DNA of 64,000 nt from Theileria orientalis strain Shintoku (lineage: Eukaryota; Apicomplexa; Aconoidasida; Piroplasmida; Theileriidae). The notes beneath the pieces were generated by a model, which saw only the letters and a program-made list of their open reading frames with translations, searched no databases and had not been told where the DNA came from. Position 1 is the stretch's first letter; each line of letters opens with the position of its first letter. Shown piece by piece: positions 1 through 9,619 of this stretch. Where the stretch lies: the NCBI RefSeq assembly GCF_000740895.1, contig NC_025261.1, positions 1,860,001-1,924,000 of the forward strand, written 5' to 3'. A program made the translations under genes and the position numbers.

Positions 1-438
1 GGTGGTAGATGGTGATACCAGAGTAGTTAATCTAAGTATGTGGTAGTAATGCTAAGTAGATGGTAGGTGATAGGTGGTAGGTAATAGGAGGCGACGACGA
101 ACTTGAAAAGGCAGTTGCCGTCAGGCTGTATGCCGTGAATCCTGAAGCCCAACTCGGCCAGCTTGCCCTGAATGAGGTCAAACTCCTCCTCGCCCAACTT
201 AATTTCTGCACGAGAGTGAGTGTAAATAGGGAGAGTGAGTAATGTAAGGAGAGTAAGTATTTAGGGAGAGTAGTGTATATAGCGCAGCAATAGCTAGGAA
301 TTAGTAGAAACTACTTGAGTCGATCTGATGGTCAAGCTCCAGCTGCTCCTCGTACTGCCTCTGCTTCTTCTTGAGCTTCTTCCTCTGAGCGGAGCTCAAA
401 ACCTGCTCAGACTTATAGAAGCTCCCCAACTCGTCCAT
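1..438 (-). CDS. OTU-domain cysteine protease, OTUD6-like (5' part; runs off the left edge)
   Basis: Probable deubiquitinase of the OTU family. Two exons are visible: 438-315 and 205 to about 100, joined in phase across a GT-AG intron. The first encodes a basic, Lys/Gln-rich N-terminus (MDELGSFYKSEQVLSSAQRK onward) like the helical N-terminus of OTUD6 proteins. The second carries GFRIHGIQPDGNCLF, which matches the OTU active-site block (Asp-Gly-Asn-Cys-Leu, with the nucleophilic Cys). The catalytic His and the rest of the domain lie outside the window. Just upstream of the ATG the frame stays open (GRFITHFVA) to a possible splice acceptor near 473, so a short extra 5' exon cannot be excluded. 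The family is assigned from the short active-site block only. Confidence 0.6.
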
Positions 439-994
439 CGCAACAAAGTGAGTGATAAAGCGGCCCTATGGTACAGTGAAACATAAACTTGTGCTACATT
501 AGAACAAAATGCTATGCTGTGAATGATGCTTGCACAGGTGAACAAAAACAGTTTCTCACAGCGTCCTTTGAACCAGATTCCTGGTGGGGGCGCTGTATTT
601 GACTGTTTACTTTTTTCACGCTTTTTGCTTACACATTTGCCTCCTTCTCTTTAATTCAGTTTATATTTGTGTTTTAGTCTATATATTCTTCATGTTGGAC
701 CATTTCAGTCCAATTTCTCTTCATTCGTTCCAAGTGTCTGTTGTGCCCACACATTGAATTAAAAATGACGTTTTTAGTCACTCCATGACCCCCAACCGTC
801 TAACAAGTCCTAGTAAATCTTCTACATTGCTTCTTTTCTATTCTTTCAGGTCGTCACACACCCTTTGCTACTCACACTTACCATACACATGTTGTACACA
901 TTCATAATATACTTATGCAAAGCACCTCCTTTTTTCGTTTACTTCAATCAGATTACTATTTACAGCGTCTCCATGTCTGTTTCAACGCTTCCAC
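439..994. other. Intergenic region between an OTU-type gene and an orphan membrane-protein gene
   Basis: No convincing protein gene. It is the 5' flank of the OTU-like gene and the 3' flank of the gene ending at 995. It contains a GC-rich hairpin at 558-596 followed by a run of six T (see separate entry); otherwise I see only AT-rich spacer. Confidence 0.5.
558..616 (+). ncRNA. Candidate structured RNA: GC-rich hairpin followed by T6
   Basis: ACAGCGTCC at 558-566 pairs with GGGCGCTGT at 588-596 (nine pairs, one of them G-U). Inside it, ACCAG pairs with CTGGT around a short loop. A T6 run at 611-616 follows, as after an RNA polymerase III gene. The GC content stands out from the flanks. I could not match it to U1-U6, RNase P, SRP RNA or a tRNA. 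It could also be an incidental inverted repeat or part of a 5' exon of the gene on the other strand. Confidence 0.3.
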
Positions 995-2203
995 TCACCG
1001 ACTACCGTGGTACCCTCCGTATCTCTTGTAGTATTTGTACGCTGAGACTGCCACTATGCCTCCTATTGTTATGAAGCTCACCAAGACCATGAGCACTACC
1101 CCGGCCAGGCTTCCTTTGTTTTTCCTCGTCTCGACGATGTAGATTCTCGAGTCCCCTTTGAAGCTCACCTGTCTGCTACACTGGTCTGTCGGTGGTTCAG
1201 TCGACCCAGTTCCCGTTTTCTCAGGCACTTCCTCCTTTCCCTTATCCTTATCATCCTTATACTTATCCTTATCGTCCTTTCCTTTATCCTTATCGTCCTT
1301 TCCTTTGTCATTGCCCTCCTTATACTTATCCTTACCTTCATTTTCCTCCTCGTACTCCTCGTTCTTTTTGTGAATCAGTCTGCTTATTTCACTCTCGTGT
1401 GAGTAGTAGACTGCTCTCACGTCCACTATTGGATCCTCACGGCTTCCCATGATCGAGTACATCTTCTTCAGCCCGTCCATGCCGTCGTACGCCCAGTGCT
1501 CCATATACGGCGTGTTCTCCCTCTTCGTCGCCTGGATCGACACCAGCAGAGGCACCCTGAGCTTGACGTCGCTGAGGTGGAAGTACACCACTATCCCCTT
1601 AAGCGTCTTCGAGTTGTAGTCGCTCGTCATGTAGTTCAGCAGGTCGCACTGGCTCGAGCACCTCAGCGTCGACGACTTGAACTCGCACTGCGGCGAGTGC
1701 GTGATCTTCACAAAGCTCTTGTCCTCTGCCGGCTCCTTCTTCACCTTCACGTCCTTGTAGTCCTCCCCCTTGTCCACCATGAACGTTATTCTGCCTCCAA
1801 TTTTGTAAAGCTCGTCCTTCAGCTCCTTCGCCAGGTCTCTGCTCAGCTCGCGCAGCTTCGAGATCTCGCTGTAGCTTTTTTCCAGCATTTCCGAGTAGCT
1901 GTACATTCTCGCGCTGTGGTCGCTCCTCCAGATTTGGACTGTCAGCGGCCTTTCAGGGTTGTTGTTGCTGACGTAGAAGGCCAGAAAGAGAATGTGGTTC
2001 GTTTCGTAGTCCTCCGTCAGGTACAGGAGCACGGTCTCGCTTTTATTCCTGATCTCCAGTTCTCCCATAGGGTGCGGCTTTTTGAACGCGTGTATGTACA
2101 TATGATAGTTTCCGAGTTCTCCGCAGTCCTTGTCCATCACGCTAATTTCTTGTCTTCCAATGATATAGACTCCCTTTTTGAATTCGAAATTGATTGCAGC
2201 CAT
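995..2203 (-). CDS. Orphan C-terminally anchored membrane protein, 402 aa (same family as 45810-48416)
   Basis: A single uninterrupted frame of 402 residues. There is no N-terminal signal peptide. The extramembrane part (about 1-365) has two similar globular units: each holds a Tyr-x-x-x-x-His patch, then a beta-rich stretch with a Pro-Leu motif (RPLTVQIW, RVPLLVSIQ), then an aromatic-rich stretch with a Trp. Residues about 293-325 are a Lys/Asp/Gly-rich charged repeat. A single hydrophobic segment (about 367-390, LAGVVLMVLVSFITIGGIVA) is followed by a short basic Tyr-rich tail. The architecture and motifs match the 868-aa protein at 45810-48416. I do not recognise the family. Without a signal peptide it could be a tail-anchored protein, or a first exon encoding a leader may be missing. 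Codon use is GC-richer than in its relative. Confidence 0.75.
   Translation of the reverse strand: MAAINFEFKKGVYIIGRQEISVMDKDCGELGNYHMYIHAFKKPHPMGELEIRNKSETVLLYLTEDYETNHILFLAFYVSNNNPERPLTVQIWRSDHSARMYSYSEMLEKSYSEISKLRELSRDLAKELKDELYKIGGRITFMVDKGEDYKDVKVKKEPAEDKSFVKITHSPQCEFKSSTLRCSSQCDLLNYMTSDYNSKTLKGIVVYFHLSDVKLRVPLLVSIQATKRENTPYMEHWAYDGMDGLKKMYSIMGSREDPIVDVRAVYYSHESEISRLIHKKNEEYEEENEGKDKYKEGNDKGKDDKDKGKDDKDKYKDDKDKGKEEVPEKTGTGSTEPPTDQCSRQVSFKGDSRIYIVETRKNKGSLAGVVLMVLVSFITIGGIVAVSAYKYYKRYGGYHGSR
1238..1340 (-). repeat. Short tandem repeat encoding Lys/Asp/Gly (KDKGKDD-type) units
   Basis: On the + strand, CCTTATC and CCTTTCC units (cctttatccttatcgt type) recur about every 18-21 bp. On the coding strand this gives repeated DKDKGKDD / DKDKYKDD. 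It lies inside the 402-aa gene just before its membrane segment and is likely to vary in length between isolates. Confidence 0.75.
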
Positions 2204-2288
2204 TGTGAATCAACTGACAGCAATATAACTTTTTTACAACTAATTCTAAGTTTTTTAAACAATATTTACTAATTTTACTGGGGAGGAC

Positions 2289-2514
2289 TTAAATTTTTAA
2301 ACGACCTGAGCTTGCAGGCGGTGGTCCGTCGGCCTCGTACAACTTGTCGATTTTCACTCCACTAGCATAAACAGCTGTGCTTATCACCGTATCAGAGCAT
2401 CAGTGCCTGCTAAGTGGTACGTCCCCGGTATTTCCTTGCGATAATACAAGTCTTGGCTAGCCACTAGCCGTTGACAAAATAACGTACACACTAGCCACGT
2501 AAATGAATAAACAT
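2289..2514 (-). CDS. Candidate 45-residue protein encoded by three small exons
   Basis: Three exons, 2514-2499, 2456-2421 and 2374-2289, join in phase with GT-AG introns of 42 and 46 nt and give one open frame of 45 codons plus stop. The product begins MFIHLPKTCIIARKYRGPVY and ends SSGRLKI; it is basic at the start and Pro-rich near the end. The exons are visibly GC-richer than the flanks, as real exons are here. I do not recognise the protein. It could instead be the 3' end of a longer gene whose other exons I missed, or an RNA gene. Confidence 0.4.
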
Positions 2515-2608
2515 GGATTTAAAAAATTAAAAGGTATAATTCCATTCCTTCCTAAGGCACTAGTTTACAAATCGTCCTAAAAAATGAAATTGGCTGTAAA
2601 GTGCCGGG

Positions 2609-4962
2609 TTAATCCACTGTGCCTTGGGCACCCCTGTTGGTGTGTTCGGCAGCAGTGGCATCATGGTCGGCATTAGATGGCGGGGCGTTGGCGGCCGGCA
2701 CAGTGGGCGCGTCGCCAGCCAGAATGTTCTCGGCGTTCTGCTTCAGAAGAACCCTGTTCAGACCGTTGCGCCAGGCCCTTATGTTGTGCTCATTGTCGCA
2801 GTACATGTTAATGTTCTCTACGAATTAAAGTTAGTCGATAAAGTAAAGAGAAATGAACACTATCTAGCTAGTAGGTGATAAAGGGATAGACACTCACTGT
2901 TTGACTGTGTGTAAATTGTGAAGTAGCAGGAGGCCTTGGTGCCGCCGGCCCTGCCCTTGTTGTGGATCTGGTAAGAGTGGGACTCTTCGCCGAAGTGGAG
3001 ACGGGTTATTTCCTAAAAGATGGTGTCAAAGGGCACTAGAGATAACAACTACATAAAGAGCAACTAAATAAAAATGGGCACTTAGTAAAGTAGGAGTAAA
3101 TAGATACCTTAAGAGGGAGCTTGAAAGGGTTCGACTTGATCCTGAAGATAAGGGAGTTGTCCTCGATCCTCAAAGAGCAGCTCTTGAGCACGACCTTGTG
3201 GAAAAGGTTCTTCTTGAGCACGTACATGTCATCGTTGTTGGCGTTCATGTTCTAAGCACCATTAACACCATAATTTAGATATGGAGTTAATGGTGCTAAG
3301 TAAAAGTAAGTCAGGTTACCTGGATGTAGGTGGAGTTGATGGCCTCGTTGTCGATTCTAAGAAACGAAAATGAGAAAAAGTAACTTACTCCTCGTCTTCA
3401 AGAGTGTTAGCGGCAGCAGCGGCGGTGCTTTGAACCCCTACTAAACCATTATCAACTATCAACTGGAATAACTGGTCAACATCAAATACGCTGTATATGG
3501 CAAGTTACCTTTATCAGTAGTATGGGTGTTACTACTGTTAGCATTTGAAATATCGGTCTGACCACTGTTAGCATTTGAAATATCGGTGTGACCATGGTTA
3601 GCATTGGGCCTAGAGGCAGTAAAGGCCACTTGGCCACGCTCCTCGACGAAAATAGACTTGTCCCTCCCAGGAACATAAGATGGCTTGTTGCCTTGAGGAA
3701 GGTCAGAGGCAATAAGGGGGTCGTGTCTAGACTTTAAAAGCTCCTGGCCCTCAGAAAGAAGCCCCTCGTTCTTAGAAAGCAGTGCCTCCCTCTGAAACAA
3801 CTCAGCCTCCTTGGCAGCAAGGTTGGACTCCCTCTCAGCTAGAGACTCCCGCTTAGAAGTAAGTTCCTGTTCCATGGAAGACAGGGAATCCTGCATGGAA
3901 AACAGCTCATGTTCCTTGCCACTAACTTCAAGTTGTTTGGCAGCTAGAGCCTCTTCACGGGAAGCCAGGTTGGACTCCCTGCTCGTGAGATCCTCCTCCT
4001 TGCTCCTGAGATCCTGTTCCTTGGAAGAAAGCTCCTCCTCCCTGCTCTTGAGATCCTCCTCCTTGAGTCGAAGAAGCTCACGCTCACGGTTGAGCAGATT
4101 ATGCTCCTTGTTGAGCCAGCCAGCAGCTACAGCGCCACTGTTGGAAGCCAAGTCAGAATAAGTGGGAGCCAAGTTAGTGAGACTGGAAAGCTGACTGCGC
4201 TGAAGCTGAATGAGGTAGTTGGAGTTGTCGAGCTTGTACTGGTACTCACGAAGACCCTCAATGTAGGAAAGCTTCTGCTCATTCAGCTCCTCGTACTTCT
4301 TCAACACGAACCTGTAGTTGTTGTAGAGAATCATGAGGAGACGGTGAGCGTCGCCGTTACCAGATAAGTGAGGAAACTCCTTGGCAAGTTGAGAAGTGTC
4401 GAGAGAGTTGAGCTGAAACTGGTTAAAGTTCCTGACGCTGTGAGCAGGAGTATTGCTGCCACCAGGGAAGGACAAGTCAGCCTGCATAGGGCTTGAACTG
4501 CCAACAGCAGGGTTGGGAAAGGGGGAAAGGGAGTTTTGGTGGCCGGCAGGCGAAGTAAGGCCTTTGCTGCAGGGAGATGTGCCAGAGTTGGGAGGCGTGA
4601 CAGAGTTTGGAGGCAGCTGATGTTTGAGGTCGTCAGACCACTGAATTAACTTGCAGCCCTCCTCACGAAGCTGGTCCAAGTAAGCCTGAAAACAAATTAT
4701 AGCCAAAGGGAGTAGAGAAGAAACAATGGAGATAATTAGAGGGCAGAGAGAGAAGCAGCAAAAAAGTTTCTCAGCATAAAAATAAGTGTTAACCCGGAGG
4801 AACAGCAATTTTTTTCCTCGCAGATAACAAAACTTTTAATTTGCTCAAAATATAAATATTTTAGTAGCAAAAGATAGTTAGTAAATAAATAAGTAACCAG
4901 AGCATAATTATAAAATTAAACACGAAAGTTACCTCGACCATATCGACACACTGATTAGCCAT
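2609..4962 (-). CDS. Long heptad coiled-coil protein with a C-terminal PH-like domain, 586 aa
   Basis: Seven exons join without a phase error: 4962-4933, 4685-3509, 3437-3389, 3356-3320, 3251-3108, 3012-2898, 2817-2609 (586 codons plus stop). The N-terminus (MANQCVDMVE) is followed by a Ser/Pro-rich linker (about 30-85), helical segments (about 115-200), then an uninterrupted heptad coiled coil (about 210-335) of units such as KEEDLTS/RESNLAS. A ten-residue repeat (TDISNANSGQ) precedes exon 3. Residues about 430-560, ending with a Trp-containing helix (NIRAWRNGLNRVLL), look like a pleckstrin-homology fold, which would bind phosphoinositides or protein. There is no signal peptide or membrane segment, so it is probably a cytoplasmic or pellicle/cytoskeletal scaffold. 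It is transcribed away from PIG-H across a 545-bp shared upstream region. Confidence 0.75.
3725..4085 (-). repeat. 21-bp periodic repeat encoding perfect heptads
   Basis: The + strand shows units such as ctcctccttgctcctgagat about every 21 bp. On the coding strand these are about sixteen consecutive seven-residue units (x-E-E-x-L-x-S pattern) with no stutter, which predicts a straight two-stranded coiled coil of about 110 residues. Confidence 0.7.
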
Positions 4963-5507
4963 AGTAAAGAAAATTGCATTATTTAAAGTAAACTAACACA
5001 TTAAACAATTTTAAAAAGAATAGACTGAATAATATACAAATAAATAAAAAAAGTGCACTGCGGAGAAGAAACGATCAGATAGGAAACGAGGAAAACGCAC
5101 ACTACACACTGCACTGTCTATTTTTAAAAAAAGTTTAAACTCATGATCTTTAATGGATAAAAACCAAAAAAGGGTAATATTTTACACTAAAATAAGCTCA
5201 TTCAAATTAATGTTAAATGATTTTAGTGACGAAAAGGCTTCATAAGAGAAGGAATCTTTGTGGTGCTGTTGACAAGGTAAAATTAAGGTATATTTTAAAT
5301 ATTTGGCACCAATAAGGGCCATTTGTGTTTATTCTGCTGTTAAATGAGATTTTGAAAGGAATTGTGGGAAATTAATGCGTTTAGAGAGAAGCTGCTTCAT
5401 GTGATGGTACTATTTAGAGTTAGCAGCATTAATGTGTAACGATAGCTTAGGATTACTAGGCAAACACTATGGTTATTTGACGCAAATCACACAGCGCAGC
5501 ACGCGTA
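4963..5507. promoter_or_regulatory. Shared divergent upstream region (coiled-coil/PH gene and PIG-H)
   Basis: No gene is seen. The region separates two divergent start codons, so it should hold both promoters and 5' leaders. The part next to the minus-strand gene is A-rich (about 4980-5060). A near match to the GATTCCA element (AGGAATC) lies at about 5250; an exact copy falls in PIG-H intron 1 (5711-5717). Confidence 0.45.
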
Positions 5508-6612
5508 ATGTCGGTTGATAGGTTCTACGCCCTTAAACTGCCTGACGGGTACCTGTTCACGTCGAAGCGTGAAGGCAAAACGGTCCTGAAGCTGGCGCTG
5601 GCAGCAAACATAATATCAATACTAGTGGTATGGCCATAGATAGTCACGCTACCATACTATGTTTCCTATCAAGTTATATAGTAGCTAAGTACGGCAGTTA
5701 GTCTCTAAAGTGGAATCTGTGTGCGCTAAATAGTTACTAGTCGCATAAGTGTAAGAGTGACGATAAATTAGTTGTTGGCGCTGAGAAAAACACTGAAGTA
5801 TCTGTTAGTGGTATTGCTGGTGGACTACTTCGTGTGCAAAAGTTACGTAGTCGAAGGTGCTTCACAAATATTCAGTGTAGAGTATATTAGCCGATATGTG
5901 TACAACACTCTTAATTAGAAGCGTAACTTGAGAAAGCTGATAACATAATTTATATTATGAGTAATAGTATAGTTAATAGTATGGTACTACTAAGTTAGCG
6001 GCAACAGGTAGTTAAGGCAAAGGCGCCGTTGTGTGTATTTAAGTGATGCAGGACTAGTTAATTAGTATCACTGATGTTATGCAGAGAGGCTGATGATGTT
6101 GGAAAACTTTGGACTGCAAATAGAGTCGAAGACGCTGGGAAATTTTAAAAATTTCAACAGCATTCCAATACAGAGCGTGCAGCACCTTTTGATCAACGAG
6201 GTATGAAGTAGACAGCGGTAATACGTAATTGTAACTGCGCATGGTTGTCCGCTTACTGGTGGAGCTATCAGTACGACGGACAGTGGATGCACAACTGATG
6301 ATGCGAGTGTAGGCGTTTCTGATGCAGGAGATAGTATTCTACCTGCTGATCGTGTTGAATGACTCGAAAACAATAGTGCTTCCGTTTAAGGTGAGTGGCC
6401 TTAAATTGATACATGCCTTCCACTGATACCACGTCCCACATGGCTGGGCCAATATTGAGTACTGGCGGCAAAAAAGAGTGAATGCATAAGGCTTCTAATT
6501 TAATGTTCAGAAATGTCGAATAGACCTGGAAAATCTGAAGAAAGTGTACAACTGCTTCAATGAGCTTTTCGACCACGATACGAAAGGCAACGCAATTAAA
6601 TACGTTCCATAA
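5508..6612 (+). CDS. PIGH: PIG-H subunit of GPI-GlcNAc transferase, 166 aa
   Basis: Subunit of the ER complex that starts GPI-anchor synthesis by moving GlcNAc from UDP-GlcNAc to phosphatidylinositol. Five exons join in phase: 5508-5627, 5772-5856, 6085-6200, 6313-6390, 6511-6612. Residues about 30-66 form a hydrophobic hairpin (two adjacent membrane segments). The PIG-H domain follows: a short ENFGLQIES block, then IPIQSVQHLLINEAFLMQ, matching the family's Ile-Pro...Ile-Asn-Glu-Ala block, then a hydrophobic strand and a final Leu/Tyr helix. The length is close to the usual 180-190 residues. It is convergent with DPM1, another gene of the GPI pathway. Confidence 0.85.
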
Positions 6613-7154
6613 TGTGGATTTAAACCGTTTTATGTGTTAAACATATGTGTTAGTAGTGTTTATACTTGATGTGTGACTAATGGTAGCAGGTAGTTGCTAT
6701 AATGTATGGAGCATGATATGATATACATATGTACATACATATACTACTATACACATACATACATGTTAGTATGTAAAATAGTATAGGTAGATGATAGTAT
6801 GTATAATAGTATATACACATGAGTATAGAGTAGTATAAGTAAAGTGTGTATATGTGTGAGTGTCTTAATGTATGTGTATATGTGTGAGTGTCTTAATGTA
6901 TGTGTATATGTGTGAGTGTCTTAATGTATGTGTATATGTGTGAGTGTGTAGGTGTGTATATGTGTGAGTGTATAAGTATACAGTAGTATAAGTATAGTAA
7001 GTACGTAGGTGTGTTAATGTTTGTATATATATAGGTATAGTAAGAGTATAGGTGTGTATGTGTATATATAGGTATAACAGAAGAGACAAACATAGTAATA
7101 AGCAGCGTAGAAGATAAAGGAAGCACATAAAATTTATATAAAGCCGTAAATAAA
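6613..7154. repeat. TA/CA microsatellite and 28-bp minisatellite between two convergent 3' ends
   Basis: This gene-free spacer between PIG-H and DPM1 consists of TATA/CATA/TGTA-rich sequence. From about 6848 to 6945 a 28-bp unit (tatgtgtgagtgtcttaatg plus tatgtgta) repeats three times in full, with degenerate copies to about 6975. The open frames in it are only by-products of the repeat. A similar tract lies between two other convergent genes at 42609-43097. Confidence 0.75.
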
Positions 7155-8504
7155 TTAAAATTCCCACATGAGTTTCAAAAGGCCAAGAACAGACCTTTTA
7201 ATCTCAGAAAGCCCTGAAAATAAGTTAGTGCAAAAGGGATTAAACATGAATCTATGAGTGCAAAATATGGCATACGGCCGAAAAAGAGTTGAATGTATCA
7301 AATAAACGTGAACATATTGATACGCTGATACGTACCAAACTTGGATGACCCGTATATCCTCTCGACGAACACAATTGGCACCTCTCCAACGGTGGCATTA
7401 GTCCTGTCACATCTGAGAGCCATCTCAATTTGGAATAGGAAGCCTGTTTAACATAATTAAAATCGCCAATAATAGTTAAGATGGCGTTGTAGTCACAGTA
7501 ATTGGTGAATAGTTAGCGAGTAGAGATTAGGAATAAAACGGAAAGATACCCTTGTTGTATATCTTGTCAATTACAGAGTTGAGAAGTTCCTTTCTGTAAA
7601 GTCTGTAGCTTCCTAGAAGTTTAATTTAACAAAAAACACATTAAGTGATAACTTATAATACTAAATATTATAAGCAGTTTATAAAGAAATAAAGAGGGTT
7701 TGATGGTTTTTAAAACAGATATCTAAAATTAACGAATTTACACATATGTCAGTAATATATGGTTTAATTAACTGCGTGGAACCTGTAAGATCTGTAAACC
7801 TGGGCCTGAATAAAAATCTGCACACAAAGTTGAGAGTCTTGCTGATTAATATGCGGCTCAAGGGCCAGTTGGAAGCGCCGCCACCCCTGCCGTATCGAGT
7901 GCCACTGACGACGTCGAAACCAAATTTGCGATATTTGTAAACCATCTCGGGTATATACTTGGGGTGGTGAGAAAGATCAGCATCCATTATGAGCACCAAT
8001 GGGTAAATGGAATGCTTCACGCCCTCGATGTAGGAGCTGCCGAGTCCCAGCTTCCCAGGCCGTTTCACAAGCTTAAGGGGCAAATCCAAGAGTTCTTTGA
8101 GCTTCGCAACCACGTCGGCGGTGCCGTCGGGACTGTTATCGTCGACCACTATTATTTCATAGTCGATATTGCTGTATTAAGTGTTAATCAGTATCAATTA
8201 TTTATAGGGTAGGCAAATACTTAGTAAAATAGAGTAAAATCACAGTTAGTTTTTAATGATATCTAGTAGTTATTTAACAAACAAATTCCTGATAAAGGGC
8301 GTTAACAAGAAGTTATTCAAAATTAGAAGCTACCAATTATTTAGCAGATAATATAACTACATAAGATTCCAAAGTTATCTAAACAGTGAGTAAAAGATAC
8401 AGAGGAAAGAGGTATCGCTTAATTAAGTATAGAAGAAATGCGATATTGTCCTTTTCGTTATAAGTTGGCACGATTATTGATAATCCTTCCACCTCTTTGG
8501 ACAT
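7155..8504 (-). CDS. DPM1: Dolichol-phosphate mannose synthase (GT2), 240 aa
   Basis: Transfers mannose from GDP-mannose to dolichol phosphate on the ER, supplying Dol-P-Man for GPI anchors and N-glycans. Five exons join in phase: 8504-8401, 8171-7783, 7612-7550, 7443-7336, 7213-7155. Visible family blocks: SIIVPTYNEKDNI at the N-terminus, VVDDNSPDGT (nucleotide-binding Asp pair), LIMDADLSHHP (the DAD metal-binding motif), SGTRYGRGGG, DLTGSYRLYRKELL, and GEVPIVFVERIYGSSKF near the end. There is no C-terminal membrane anchor, so it resembles the human/short type that needs partner subunits rather than the yeast type. GATTCCA lies 126 bp upstream of the ATG and again in intron 1. Confidence 0.93.
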
Positions 8505-8629
8505 TTCATTAAATAAACCACTACGGATGTTAATATTTACAATTATTTACAAAAATATAAGGGAAAATGAGTCAAAAGTGTCAGAATAAAGGACCAACGA
8601 GAAGCTATTACACACCTACACCCCATCAG

Positions 8630-8636
8630 GATTCCA
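8630..8636 (+). promoter_or_regulatory. GATTCCA element upstream of DPM1
   Basis: Exact GATTCCA 126 bp before the DPM1 start codon. One of about two dozen copies counted by eye in the window, most of them non-coding. Confidence 0.4.
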
Positions 8637-9462
8637 TCTCATACAGCTAGCAGTTATTGGTAGCACTTTAGTTTATTTTTATTAAATACAGAGATTAAGG
8701 GCACGTAAATTTAAAGGTGCGTGGTACTTGATATGTGATAAGCATGATAATTAAACATTACATATTAAACATATAATAAACATTGTATATTTGGATCCCA
8801 ATTAGTATAGTAATTATACAAATTAGTTTGTCAAATTAAAATAACAATAAAGTTGAATATACATGTGAGATAACATATGGAATCCAAAAAATGGTCAAAA
8901 CTTTATAATTCAATTATCAATTATAAGTTTTAAATTAAGTTATATGTTATATATAACCTACCATTAACTCTGAATTATAAATTTGGCACGTTAAGGTCAA
9001 AAATGGATTTTGGATAAAATGTGTAAAAAAATTAACACACCATTACGATTTTGGAGTATAATAACCTTATGAGGTATAGAAGGCTCAGAGGTTAAAATAT
9101 AAATAAATATGTTATGTTAATATAATTAATACATTATAAAGTGAGCAAATAATGAGTCAAATTGAGCAAAGAAGATTGTCAATAATATTAATAATACGAC
9201 TAAAGCTAAGATATGTTAAATTAAAATAAACAAAAAATACTCAACTGATAAAAATACGATTATAAGAGAAAATAGCATGCATCAAAAGCAAAAAAACGCC
9301 ATAATCAGATAGAAGATGTGTCGATGTTAGACAGTGTAGAGCATTAGCCCCATGACAATTTCGAGAGAAATACCTTAGTGGAAATGGGCCATACCAACCA
9401 TTATTATTAGTACAAGGGGCTGACTAATATGATTGTCAATATTTTTGTAACATGTAAAACTT

Positions 9463-9469
9463 TGGAATC
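9463..9469 (-). promoter_or_regulatory. TGGAATC element upstream of FAINT gene 1
   Basis: Exact TGGAATC (GATTCCA on the other strand) about 150 bp before the ATG at 9620. Confidence 0.4.
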
Positions 9470-9619
9470 GCATAGAATCCGGGCATTATATGTTTTGTCT
9501 AGTTAGGTCCATAAGTAATAGTACAAAAGAAAGTACATTGAATCTTACATTGTGAATATAACAATAACTGATAATGTTAACGCAATAAACCTGTTGTAAA
9601 TAGTAAAAATAAATTAAAA

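Larger units (their letters stand above)
8505..9619. other. AT-rich upstream region shared by DPM1 and the first FAINT gene
   Basis: No gene is seen. It is the divergent upstream region of DPM1 (-) and the FAINT gene at 9620 (+). It holds GATTCCA/TGGAATC copies at 8630, 8878 and 9463. Confidence 0.5.

Noticed and set aside
1496..2272. 258-codon + strand frame opposite the 402-aa gene
   Set aside because: Arg/Leu/His-rich translation typical of an antisense shadow of a GC-rich gene; the minus strand encodes a coherent protein with a membrane segment and a relative in the window.
6840..6975. Telomere-like repeat
   Set aside because: The unit is a 28-bp minisatellite, not the short TTTAGGG/TTTTAGGG-type apicomplexan telomere repeat, and it is flanked by housekeeping genes.
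6865..7167. Frames of up to 100 codons in the minisatellite
   Set aside because: Translation of the TG/TA repeat (His/Thr/Tyr repeats); no coding signal beyond the repeat itself.
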